64,000 bases of DNA from Macrotis lagotis (taxonomy: Eukaryota > Chordata > Mammalia > Peramelemorphia > Peramelidae): the NCBI RefSeq assembly GCF_037893015.1, contig NC_133666.1, positions 626,536,310 through 626,600,309 on the forward strand, in the 5' to 3' direction. The first letter of the stretch is position 1. Each line of letters opens with the position of its first letter. The position numbers and the translations under genes were made by a program. Positions 22,150 through 32,545 of this stretch are shown here, in pieces. The notes beneath the pieces are model-generated. The model searched no databases. It saw nothing but the letters and a program-made list of their open reading frames with translations, and was not told the DNA's origin.

Positions 22150-24010
22150 TTTCCATAATGGTTATTGTCCTTCACACTTGAAGAGGACCAAAATGAAATC
22201 ACTTTGGAAGGAGTGTGTTTGACTGTGGCTGATCAGATTAATACAAGCTCAGAATGTCCCACCACAGGGTGGGTATAAATAGTTCATGTAAAGACATGAG
22301 TGGATCTTTATATCTTGAGTTTCCTTCAATTCTGCTTTGCTCAAAGAGCACAGGACCTTCTCTGATGAGCTCATCATGCTGGGTGGTCCTCTATCTCCCA
22401 TGATGCACAATCAATTCCAAAGTTCTTAGTAAAACCTTGAGAGAATTCATGTATCTTTTTTTTTTCCTGGCCATCCTGTGAGTGCTTGCCCTGGTGAGTT
22501 CTCCATAAAAGTCTTTTTGGCAAGTGTATGTTTGGCATTTGAACAATGTAGCCAGCCCATCAAAGCTGAACTCTCTGTATAGCAGAGTTTGAATGCTTAA
22601 CAGTTTAGCTCGAAGGATTTCAGTGTCTGGTTATCTTCTTCTGTCAGGTGATCTTCAGAATTTAAGAGAATTTAAATGGAAATGATTCAGTTTTCTGGAA
22701 TGGTCCTGGTAGACTGCCCAGGCATCTAACAATGAAGTCAGCACAACAGCTCTTCAAACCTTCAGTTTGGTAGTGAGTCTAATACCTCTTCTCTCCACAC
22801 TTTCCCTCAGAGCCTCCCAAAACTGAGCTAGCTCTGGCAATGCGAGTGTCAGCCTCATTGTCAATGTGTACCTCCTTGGAAAGGACACTGCCAAGGTAAG
22901 TGAACTTGTCCACAGTACTCAGAACTTCTCCATTTGCTGTAACTAATGGTTCCACAAATATATGGTGTGGTACTGACTGATAGAGCACCTATGTTTTCTT
23001 GGTGTTAATTGTTAGACCAAAATTAGCAAATAGCAGAGAACTGATCCATATTTTGTTGCATCTCAGCTTCAGAGACTGCATTGAGTGTAAGATCATCTGC
23101 AAATAGAAAATCATGCACCAACCCTTAGTTTGTATCCTCTTCAAATTGAAGATTTTACCATCAGTGTGGTAGCTGACCTTGATGTGTTTGTCTTCAGAAA
23201 GCATTTGATAAGATGGCTGAAAACATCATGCTAAAAATCATGGGAGCAAGTACATAGCCTTGTTTCACTCCATTGGTGAGAGAGCAAAAGCACTGTCCAT
23301 TATCCAGAACTGGGCAAGCAAGTCATCATGAAATTGATACACAATACTTATGAATTATTCCAGGTAACCAAATTTTAACATAATTTTCCTTAAGTCCTCA
23401 CAACTGACAGTATCAAAGGTCTTGGTCAGGTCTTCAAATGTTGTATATAGACCTCTGAATTTCTATTCCTGAATTTCTCCTGGAGTTGTTGGGTATCAAA
23501 CACATCCACAATTCCTCAGCTCTTTCTGTAAGTACACTGGCTTTCAGGGAGGTGACCATCTTCCAGATGAAGGATCAGCCTATTAAGGAGAACTCTGGCA
23601 AGAATCTTGCCAGCAATGTCCAAGAGAGAAACACCCCTGTGATTATCACAGAGCAATCTATTTACCCTTTTCCTTTATAGAGATGGACAATGGAGGTATC
23701 CTTGAATTTCTGGGAGACAACCTCTTCATGCCATATAACCTGGAAGGTTTCAGTAAACTTTTGTGTTAGCAATGTACACCCCACCATATCAATCTCAGTT
23801 GGGATAGAATCACCACTGGTACTCTGCCACATAAAAGGAGCTTAATGGCCCTCAAAACCTTTTCTTCAGTTGGAATATCAGCTAGGGAGAAATTGACTTC
23901 AACCTGAGGTGAATGGTCAGTGGCTCAATGTTTACTGATGATGGTCTTTTGAGAACATTATGGAAGTATTCAACCAATCTTTCTAGGATCTTGTCCCTAT
24001 CACTAATCAT
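22150..24010 (-). mobile_element. RTE-like non-LTR LINE, decayed
   Basis: Minus-strand frames give reverse-transcriptase fragments: ANFGLTINTKKT (23204-22989), then VTANGEVLSTVDKFTYLGSV and a DTRIARASS segment (22988-22779). These are the end of RT and the following domain of a LINE distinct from BovB at 19.4 kb. It has many interruptions and no intact endonuclease. RTE-like is my best assignment; the clade is uncertain. Confidence 0.6.
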
Positions 24011-24019
24011 ATTTATCTC

Positions 24020-24172
24020 TCTTTTTTTTTTAAATTTTATTTAAGGCAATGGGGTTAAGTGACTTGCCCAAGGTCATACAGCTAGGCAATTATTCAGTGT
24101 CTGAGGACGGACTGAACTCAGATCCTCCTGACTCCACGGCTGGTGCTCTATTCACTGAGCCACCTAGTTGCC
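24020..24172 (-). mobile_element. Marsupial tRNA-type SINE with target-site duplication
   Basis: Inserted in the 5' edge of the RTE-like LINE. The flanks actaatcatatttatc and actaatgatatttatc are a 16-bp target-site duplication with one change. Confidence 0.93.
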
Positions 24173-24647
24173 CCACTAATGATATTTATCACATGAAAAA
24201 AAGGAATAAGAAGAGAGAAAGGGAGAAAATGGAGAAAGGTGAAGGAGGAAAAAATAACTAATCTCTTCTAATCCATATCTCAAAACCTCTCAACACTTTT
24301 ATCCATATTTTCCTCATTTACTTGTTCTCTATGGATCTTCTCTTTCATTAGCTCATCACCCATCAATGAAATACCTATTATGTTTTGGGAAATGTGTTCA
24401 GTTCTGGGATGTACAAAATCAAAATGAAATTGTTTCTCCTCTTAAAAAACATATTCTTAAAAAAAAGAATTTATATTCTACTCTTTATCTATAGGAAACA
24501 AGGAAGAAGGAAAGTATGGAATACTCTATAGGTAAATGTAGCACTTTTGCCCACAGACGGGCCCTCTTGGGCAGTCAGTCCCAAGAGAATAGCCAGTGTT
24601 TCTACTGGCAGGTGTGGCCATTGTTCATCTTGCTATATCTACGTTAG

Positions 24648-24663
24648 CCATCAGGTGGCACTC
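24648..24663 (+). promoter_or_regulatory. CTCF-like motif, forward
   Basis: CCATCAGGTGGCACTC matches the CTCF core. It lies in a short island (about 24540-24740) free of recognised repeats and richer in CpG than its surroundings. Confidence 0.5.
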
Positions 24664-24904
24664 ACGTCACCAGTTTTCTCTCACTGAACACTAGCACATT
24701 ACCTTACAGTATCACCCCACCTCCACACCCAGCCTAGTGCTTGGGGGGAGGGGGATTCTCCATTCCAATCTAGGGCATAGATGAATTTTAAAAATAATTC
24801 AATCCTCAGACTTCAATTTCCCATCCCTTCTCAGCTTATTCACAAAGATTCGTGTAATTGGTATATAGAGTAAATGTATATTTACTATTGTGAAGAGGCA
24901 ACAG

Positions 24905-25150
24905 AAGCAATTAGGTATCTGAGTGGAAAGACTGTTGGGCCTAAAGATGGGAAGATCTAAATTCAAATCCTGCTTCAGGCACTTAGTACAGTGTGACTCT
25001 GAGCAAGTCACTGAACTTTGTCTGCCTCAGTTTCTTCAACTAAAAAATAGGGATCATAACAGCATCTACCTTCCAGAATTATTGTGAGGATCAATGATGT
25101 CACAGTTGTACCTACTGAAGTGACTGACACAGGGTAGGCACTTATTTCCT
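24905..25150 (+). mobile_element. MIR/MAR-type CORE-SINE
   Basis: gagcaagtcactgaactttg, tctgcctcagtttcttcaac and attattgtgaggatcaatga mark the element. Confidence 0.7.
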
Positions 25151-25327
25151 TCCTTCTATTCTTCCTGCCTTTGAAAGTAAAAATAAAGGTACACAGTAAG
25201 CAGGGAAACATAGATGCTCTGGCAAAGCCCCCCATGGGAGACAAAAGTATTTAAAGGCCTTTAGAGAAATGCTATCAATATTCTTGATCTCAAGGTCACC
25301 GGGAGAGAGAGAAAACTATTTACTTCC

Positions 25328-25465
25328 CCCATGGGGAGGAGAAGGAAGGGAGGGAGGGAGGAAGGAAAGGAGGAAGGAAGGGAGGGAGGGAGGGAAGAGG
25401 GGGGAGGGATAGAGGGAGGGAAGAGAGGAATGAGAGGGATGAAGTGGGGGGGAGAAAGGAAGGAA
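25328..25465 (+). repeat. GGGA/GGAA purine simple repeat
   Basis: Irregular gggagggaggaagg units with the top strand all purine. Confidence 0.85.
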
Positions 25466-25469
25466 GCAT

Positions 25470-26330
25470 TTACTGTTTAATATATGTGTCAGACACTCTG
25501 GAAAGTGCTGGGGATACAAGCAAAAAGAAACTTAATCCCTGCCCTCAAGGAATTTATATTCTAAAGAGGTAAGAAAATGTCTAAAAAAAGAATTGAAGAA
25601 GTGGTAAGGAATGGAGAGAGATACCAGACACAAGCCATGGTTAAAAAATCCAGGAAGTTAAGAACAGGGTCAAGAGAAGAATTAAGGCAGGCTGGTTCTG
25701 GCCCCTCCACAAAATGGAGGCTGCAGGAAGAATTCAATAGTGGGAGAAAGGGGCAGGCTTGCAGAGAAATAGTCCAGGGTGAGTGGATCACAGGAGTGGT
25801 AGATTGCTCCAGAACAAGGAGGCCTCAGGTATTACTGTGAGAGAAGTTCTAGGATGAGCCAGATGTAAAGGAGAAGTGGTTTGAAGTCTCAAAGTTCAGG
25901 TACTGGAACAGGAGCAGAATAAAAGACTTCTTATAGAAAGTAGGATTTTATCTGGGACTTGAAAAAAACTAAAGAAACCAAGAGATAGAGAGATGAGAAA
26001 GGAGAGGAATTCAAGCATGGGTAACAGTCAGAGAAAAAGTCTGGAATTGTAAGGTGGGATACAGCAAGGAAGCCAGTCACCAGATCTCAGAAAAAATGGG
26101 AAAAAGGAGGATGTAAGAGGGCTGGATAATTAGATATCAATGTATCACAGGTGTTATACAAATGAAAACCAAGAACCAGTCCCTTGAAACTTAAATGAAA
26201 GGTCTCCAGAAATACCCTCCATAGCTCCAATTCCCAGCAATTCCCCACAGTTTCAATCACACCTGGTAGCCAAGAAGAACAAACACCCCCCCAAAAAATG
26301 ACCAAAAGTAAAATCTGCAAAGCACTGTTT
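25470..26330. other. Decayed interspersed-repeat stretch, no gene
   Basis: Starts with an old mammalian repeat phrase (gggataca...ccctgccctcaaggaattta) and continues as low-complexity, purine-leaning text. I see no coding exons. Confidence 0.4.
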
Positions 26331-26339
26331 TCTTTCTAA

Positions 26340-26600
26340 AGAAAAAAAAAGTTCTGCCACATGCAGTTGATGGAACTGTGGATTGGTTCAATTATATCCT
26401 GAAAAGCAATTTAGAATAATGCAAAAAAAGGGGGGAGACTAAAATATACTCAAACCCTTTGACCTAGAAATCACATTGTTAGAAATACAACACAAAGAGA
26501 TCAGTGACAAAAAAACTCTATTTACACCAAAACATTTTTCTAAAATACAAAGCAAAGAAATGGAAGCAAAATGTATATACCTGTTAACTAGCTAAATAAA
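26340..26600 (+). mobile_element. L1 ORF2 fragment
   Basis: gatggaactgtggattggtt, aaccctttgacctagaaatc and atggaagcaaaatgtatata follow the C-terminal part of L1 ORF2 in sense orientation; decayed. Confidence 0.55.
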
Positions 26601-26638
26601 ATGAAGTACAGGAATATACATATACACTTATGTACATG

Positions 26639-26663
26639 CACACACACACACACACATATATAT
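26639..26663 (+). repeat. (CA)n/(TA)n microsatellite
   Basis: About 9 CA units followed by TATATA. Confidence 0.9.
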
Positions 26664-27504
26664 GATCCATAAGAAACAAGGTATGTGAAAAATTCAGGAA
26701 AATATGAGATTTATATGAACTGACATGATAAAGTAAAAAGAATCAAGAAAAGACACACAAAAACTGCAACAGTATAATTGGAAAGAAAAAAAAGCCAAGT
26801 GTTGTATAATTATATCTGAACTTGAACCAGAGAAGAATCAAGAAAATATATCTCCCTTCCTTGCAGAAATGAGGGACTATGGCCATGGAACATTTAATAT
26901 TTAATGGGAAACTAGACAATAAGATTCCAGTCCTTAAAGAATGCACAGTATATCTTACTTAAACCCATATGAAGGCTTGGTAATCCTGCTTCCTGAACCA
27001 GGGGATAGAGGGACACTTTTCTTCAACATTTCAGAGCACACATAAGTTCTGTTCTGTTTCCTGTTGGTTTTCTGTGCAATGATGGACAGTCTTTTAACTG
27101 GGTCAGGAGCCTTAACTGAGTGTGCATATACAAGGTTTGAGCAAAGGAACTCTCATTTCCTTCCCTGTGACTTTCAAAAGAGGGAAGAAATGCTCTGAGC
27201 CTCTTGAGTGGCTGGAGGAGGGGCAGTGGCAGTCACCTGCCATGGCAGATTTATCTCCCTACCAGACCAACTACATGACCATGAATACAAAATATCTCTC
27301 CCTTTGGTGGCTTGTTTTTATCCTTTTCTATTCTAGAAATTCTTTCCAATCCTGATTATAGATGACTTGAGTATTTAGAAATGACATTTATCTGGTTACA
27401 ACTCTATAAGCATCAAAATGTTGGAAAAAACCACCAAAGGCCCCCTCAGTGACAGGAGCTCCATCTGGTAAAGAATACTGTGAAAAAAAAGTCCTGTTTG
27501 ACCA

Positions 27505-27790
27505 AGAAACTAAGCGGGTGCATACCAACTGGGGAGTGGTTGGACGAATGGTGGAATATGAATGTATTGGAATATTATTGTGCCATAAGAAATGATGAAA
27601 TGGACAATCTCAGTGAAAACTGGGAGGCCCTTTATGAACTCATGTGAAGTGATCAGAACTAGGAGGGCAATTATATAGTGACAACAAAACAATAGAAAAA
27701 AATATCTTTGAACCACTTGAGAACCCTAATGATAAACCATGAGGCCAGAAGGAAAAAAGATGAAACACATCTCCCACCTCCTGCATACAT
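27505..27790 (+). mobile_element. L1 ORF2 end and start of 3'UTR
   Basis: Translates to a recognisable L1 end (WNMNVLEYYCAIRNDEMDNL) followed by the usual stop and 3'UTR. 5'-truncated. Confidence 0.7.
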
Positions 27791-28249
27791 TTTCAGGCAT
27801 GGCTATTATGGGAAGTTGTTTTGCTGGTCTATTCATTTCTGTTAAGAACATTTTTTTTTTCAGAATTGTTCAATGTGGGGGGCACCATAGGTAAGTGAGA
27901 TAAATACGTGGACAAAATATTTTTAAAAGTGAAAAAAAGTTAGCATAAGTTCTATTTAATCAGCATGATCTCTGACAACTGCCATTTATGGTAGTGCCTA
28001 TTCCAAGATGATTCACTTCTGTATTTCCATCTTGGATGCCTGAAGATCTGGATTGGGGGTGGAAAAAATAGCTATAGGTTCAAGTAGTAAGCTGTCTCAT
28101 ATAATAAGCAAACTAAAAACAAAGTAATTTTAGTGGGGAGGACCTTAACAAGTACAAATGAGTAGAGGCAGAGGAATAAAAAAAAAAAACTAGTAGCAGG
28201 AGGTACTTGAGCAGAAACTTAAAAGAAACAAAAGATTCCAGAGATTGGG

Positions 28250-28890
28250 GATAGGAGAGAGTACATTCCAGGCAAGGGATGGGGTGGGGTGGGGGGTGGA
28301 ATGGGAGGGAAGGGACAGCTTATACAAAGCTACAGCTACTAGAGATAGAATATTTTGCATTGAGAAAAAGCACAGTGTCGGTTTGGTTGGAATGTAGAGT
28401 GTGTGAGGTAGAGTTAGGCAAAATTAGCCTGAAGATAAAGATTATAAAGAGTCTTAAATGCCAACCAGAGGAATGTGTATTTTCCTTTAGAGGCAATAAA
28501 AAGCCTCTGGATTTTTTGAATAGGAGAGTGACATGCTCACATCACTTTAGGAATATTCATCGGGCAGTTTTTTAGGGGGTTGGGTTGGAGAGGAGAGATA
28601 CTTGAGTTAGAGACACCATTTAGGAGGGTACCTTGTTTAGTCTAAAGAGGACGATGACTTGAACCAGAGGAGTGGATGAGATTTTGTGGACTTGGCAACT
28701 GTTTAGAAATGGAAAAGTAAGGGAGAATTGGGAATGATTCTGTAGCTCTGGGGCTGGAAACCTGGATGATTGGAATGAATGAATGATTTATGATTTGCAG
28801 AGTACTGTGTTAAATGCTAGGAAGATAAATGTGACAGTCTTTGTTCTCAAGGAGCTCACATTTGAGAATGGTTTGTCCTTCATTTTTGGA
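28250..28890. other. Old, unassigned mammalian interspersed repeat
   Basis: The phrases gagtcttaaatgccaaccag..., ggagagtgacatgctcacat and ggatgattggaatgaatgaa belong to a widely seen decayed repeat class whose family I cannot name securely. No gene is supported. Confidence 0.35.
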
Positions 28891-29150
28891 AGAAGACACA
28901 ACATTAGGGAGGTGATTTCAAGACATGTACATGAATTTGGGGGAGGGGGTGCGGAGCTGTGCTAAGCCACTAGTCTCATCTTCTCCTCCAGAGCCATCTG
29001 GATCCAGTCAGTGGTCAGCTATGAATCAGGATGACTGGAAATGGCTCCCAATGCAAGACAATCAGGGTTAAGTGACTTGTCCAAGGTCATTCAGCTAGTA
29101 AGAGGCAAGTGTCTCCCGTTCTTCTGACTATCCACTGCACCACATTAGAG
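28890..29150 (-). mobile_element. Longer marsupial SINE subtype
   Basis: Minus-strand copy related to 13715-13895 (agagccatctggatccagtc, caatcagggttaagtgactt). Confidence 0.6.
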
Positions 29151-29265
29151 ATAGGAGAGTCAGCACATATGTAAGGATTCAGTTGCAAGTCAGATGGAAA
29201 GGTCCTATCATCCTTAGGATGCAGCAGAAAAGTAGGTGGTAATGACTCTCTTTAAATGTCATTTC

Positions 29266-29420
29266 CGGGGCAGCTAGGTGGCATAGTGGATAAAGCACCA
29301 GCCTTGGAGTCAGGAGTACCTGGGTTCAAATCTGGTCTCAGACACTTAATAATTACCTAGCTGTGTGGCCTTGGGCAAGCCACTTAACCCCATTTGCCTT
29401 GTAAAAACTAAAAAAAAAAT
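29266..29420 (+). mobile_element. Marsupial tRNA-type SINE with target-site duplication
   Basis: Complete copy flanked by aaatgtcatttcc on both sides (13 bp). Little diverged, so a fairly young insertion. Confidence 0.94.
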
Positions 29421-29999
29421 GTCATTTCCACTGATAAGATCTTATCAGTTTCTGATATTGAAACTTTTGATAGTTCCAAAGACTTGATGACAGTAATTTC
29501 TTTTCTGGGTTTTCTGTAAGAAACACTCACAGCAGTGGCTTTCCAAGAGAATGGTTAAAAAGGTGCTTTCCTGGAAGCATTGCCCCACCCATGGCTCTTG
29601 AGTTCAGGATTCTGGGTTGTCTCCATCAGGGTCTGAGGGGATGTGGTGGTTAAGGTAGAGGTAGTCTGACCCACCTGACACATGTTGCCTCCTGTCTCTC
29701 CCAAAGTAGAGCTGCTTCAGCTAGGCTGGCTTGCCTCTCAGTGAGTGACAGTTAACAGTTGCTGGGGATGCCTGGCCCCTTCTTCACAGGAGATCATCCC
29801 CACATGATGCCTATGAGGACTGGTCTGGAAGCAGAACCAATAATTAGGGAGGATGTTACTATGTCCAGGATTCTTATGCTTCCAGATGACTGGAAGGATG
29901 GTTAAACCCTCAGGAGAAATAGAGAAGTTAGGAAGAAGGAAAAGTTTGAAAGGAAAGATAATGAGCTCCAGTTTAGAAATAAAGTTTAAGATTTCTAAT

Positions 30000-30720
30000 G
30001 TCTAATATTCCTAATATTTAAGATTCCAGATGTCTAATATTCATTTGGTAAATGCAAACTGGAACTCAAGAAATGAAGGCTTGATGTATAGATCTGGTAG
30101 TCATCTGTATAGTTGAACCCATGGGAGCTGATGAGCTCCTTAATGAAGAAAGAAAGAAAAAAAAGAAGAGGGCCTAGTGTATGATCTTGGAGTAAACCAA
30201 CAATTAAGGGGTAAGACAAGGATGATAATCAGCGACAGAGATTGAGAAGAAACTATACAATTAGGAGAAAAGGAGAGTTCTGTTGTTGATGTTCAGTCAT
30301 GTCTGACTCTTCATGATTCTATATGGGATTTTCTTGGCAAAGACACTAGAATGGTTTGTCCTTTGTACAGACCAATTTACAGATGAGGACACTGAAGCAG
30401 ACAAGTTAAATAACTTGCCTAGGGTCACTCAGCTAGTATCTGAGACTGGACTTGAATTCCTAAAGAGGAGTCTAACTACAGGCCCAGCACTCTCATCTGA
30501 TGTACCTTGCTGACCCTAAAAAAGGAGAATAGATCATAAAAATCCAGGAAAGAGGAAATTCTGGAGGACAAAATTGCCAGTAGCATCAAACACAGCAGAC
30601 AAGTCAAGAAGAATGAGAATGGAGAAAAAGTCAATACACTGGCAATTAAGAGAACACTGGTTACCTTGGAGAGTGCAGTTTCCACTGAGTGATGCTGTTG
30701 GAAACTATGTTAAAAGTGGT
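30000..30720. mobile_element. Old interspersed repeat split by an RTE-derived SINE
   Basis: The flanking phrases (agtcatctgtatagttgaac, gagggcctagtgtatgatct, aattaagagaacactggtta, gagtgcagtttccactgagt) are consecutive parts of one old mammalian repeat. The SINE at 30273-30522 interrupts it. Confidence 0.45.
30273..30522 (+). mobile_element. RTE-derived SINE
   Basis: Head ttgttgatgttcagtcatgt, ttctatatgggattttcttg, tail with a CORE-like tttacagatgaggacactga. Also found at 50485, 53003 and 55293. Confidence 0.75.
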
Positions 30721-30725
30721 TGAGT

Positions 30726-30905
30726 GGGGCAGCTAGGTGGCGCAGTGGATAAAGCACCGGATGGGCCCTGGAGTCAGGAGTACCTGAGTTCAAATCCGAC
30801 CTCAGACACAGCCTAGCTGTGTGTCCTTGGGAAAGTCACTTAACCCCATTGCCTAAAATAAAAAACAAAAATAAAAAATAAGTAAAAAGAATAAAAAAGA
30901 AAGTG
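30726..30905 (+). mobile_element. Marsupial tRNA-type SINE, young-looking, with intact ggtggcgcag box
   Basis: The copy closest to consensus at its head (gggcagctaggtggcgcagt). Flanks agtggttgagtg and agtgattgagtg form a target-site duplication. Confidence 0.94.
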
Positions 30906-31107
30906 ATTGAGTGAGAAGAAAATGGAAAAAAATAACGTAGCTCTTTCTAGGAGTCTGACCTTGAAAAGGAGGAGAGAGATACATTAGACACTTGGACTGT
31001 TTTTTTGTCTATATGTTATGTCCTAACACAAACAATGGAATGAAATACCAAATTTGCCCCACCAAGCATCACTCTCCTTGAGTCATTGGCTCTGTAGACT
31101 CCTGTCT

Positions 31108-31370
31108 GGGTCAGCTAGGTGGTAAAGTGGATAGAGAGCACAGCCCTGGAGTCAGGAGGACCTGAGTTCAAATTTGACCTCAAGACACTTGGTATTAACT
31201 AACTTGGGCAAGTATGACCTTGAGCAAGTCACTTAACCCTGAGTGCCTCCCAATTCAGGGCTATCTCCAATCTGCAGATTCATATCTGGCCACTGGACCC
31301 AGATCAAGAGGAGAAAGTGAGGCTGGTGATTTAGTACAGCACCCCTTCACTCAAATCCAATTCACTTGCT
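31108..31370 (+). mobile_element. Longer marsupial SINE subtype
   Basis: tRNA-like head (gtcagctaggtggtaaagtg) joined to the long 3' part catatctggccactggaccc ... aatccaattcacttgc. Confidence 0.75.
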
Positions 31371-31388
31371 GGTCTTCTTCAAGAAGGA

Positions 31389-31542
31389 AGGATGGTGGGG
31401 CATCGGATAGAGCACCGGGCCTGAAGTCAGGAGTACCTGGGTTCAAATCCAGCCTCAGACACTTAATAATGACCTAGCTGTATGGCCTTGAGCAAGCCAC
31501 TTAACCCCATTGCCTTGCCAAAAAAAAAATCTAAAAAAAAAA
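31389..31542 (+). mobile_element. Marsupial tRNA-type SINE
   Basis: Directly follows the longer SINE: ggtggggcatcggatagagc ... ccattgccttgcc plus A-rich tail. Confidence 0.88.
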
Positions 31543-32129
31543 GAAATTTAACCAGGGCACGATATGGAATATTGCTCAAAATAATTATAAAAACAAGAAA
31601 TATCTAATTCTAGTATACCCATTTTACAACTAGAATCTCTTCTCCCTGTCCTCTATGTTCATAGCTTAAGCGTTCAATATACTGTGCTCATATCACTTAT
31701 TTTTCAAAATGAGAAGAAAAATGTGGTATTCATATTTGGAGCCTTTTGCTTCCAACCGTCTCCCCAAACATCTCTTTCTTACCCTTCCCAGGGATTCGGG
31801 AACTTCACTTGCCCAAAGACCATAGAAATGGAGTAAGAGTATAGACAAAGGAAGCGTAGGAAGGGAGATCCCTCTCTGCCAATTTGAGGGAAGTGAAGGC
31901 CTCAGCTACTTGGGACCTCTCTCTCACCTTCTGGCCCATGCTTCTGCTGACAGGAGCTTTAGTGATAGGAGGTATCTGTTTAATAAGGTTGTCTGTGCAT
32001 AGGAATCTTTTCATTATTGGCCCTTTTATGTCCAGGATCTAGCACAAGCTTTGAAGTAGCTTGTACTTAATACGTGATTGAGAAACAAACAGAAAGATGC
32101 AGGAGGGGGAAAATGCAAGATCAATCAAT

Positions 32130-32240
32130 AATCACTTAGGGCCTACTAAGAGCCAGGCCCTGGGCTAACTGCTAGGAATAGGGAAAAAAGGGGGGAAAAA
32201 AGAGAGTCCCTGCCCTCAAGGAGTTTACAATCTAATGGGG
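32130..32240 (+). mobile_element. Old THER/MIR3-like repeat fragment
   Basis: actaagagccaggccctggg ... ccctgccctcaaggagttta is a common mammalian repeat phrase. Confidence 0.45.
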
Positions 32241-32339
32241 AGACAACTCGCACGTGTAGACAAAGCAAACTACAGGCAGGAAAAATCGGAAATGCTTCAG
32301 GGAGGGAAGTCACTGGGGAAAAGAGGGGAAAAGGAAAGG

Positions 32340-32545
32340 AAGAAGTGGGGCGTGGCGACCCAGATTATTACTAGAGTCTGCGAACACCACGTGGAGCGAC
32401 CGCTCCTTGGGGGCGGGCTCCTCCGGCTAGCAGCCTAAGGGATTCGAGCCTAAACCAATGGAACGTCCGCAAGGGGGCGGGATTAGTGCAGAGCAACGTT
32501 CTGATTGGTGGTGTGTCCGGTGCGGCGGGAGGGCTGAAAGCGGGC
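32340..32545 (+). promoter_or_regulatory. SWSAP1 promoter, CpG-island type
   Basis: A CpG-rich block spans about 32340-32960. Just before the start codon it has a CCAAT box (32455-32459), an inverted CCAAT box (ATTGG, 32504-32508), GC boxes (around 32410 and 32474) and an E-box CACGTG (32388-32393). There is no TATA box, as is usual for housekeeping promoters. Confidence 0.7.

Noticed and set aside
30034-30219. Minus frame with LGPLLFF and a TDDYQIYTS-like segment suggesting an L2 reverse transcriptase
   Set aside because: The DNA aligns better with an old non-coding repeat that continues on both sides of the RTE-derived SINE; the RT resemblance is weak.
31214-31477. 87-residue open frame
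   Set aside because: Made entirely of two adjacent SINEs.
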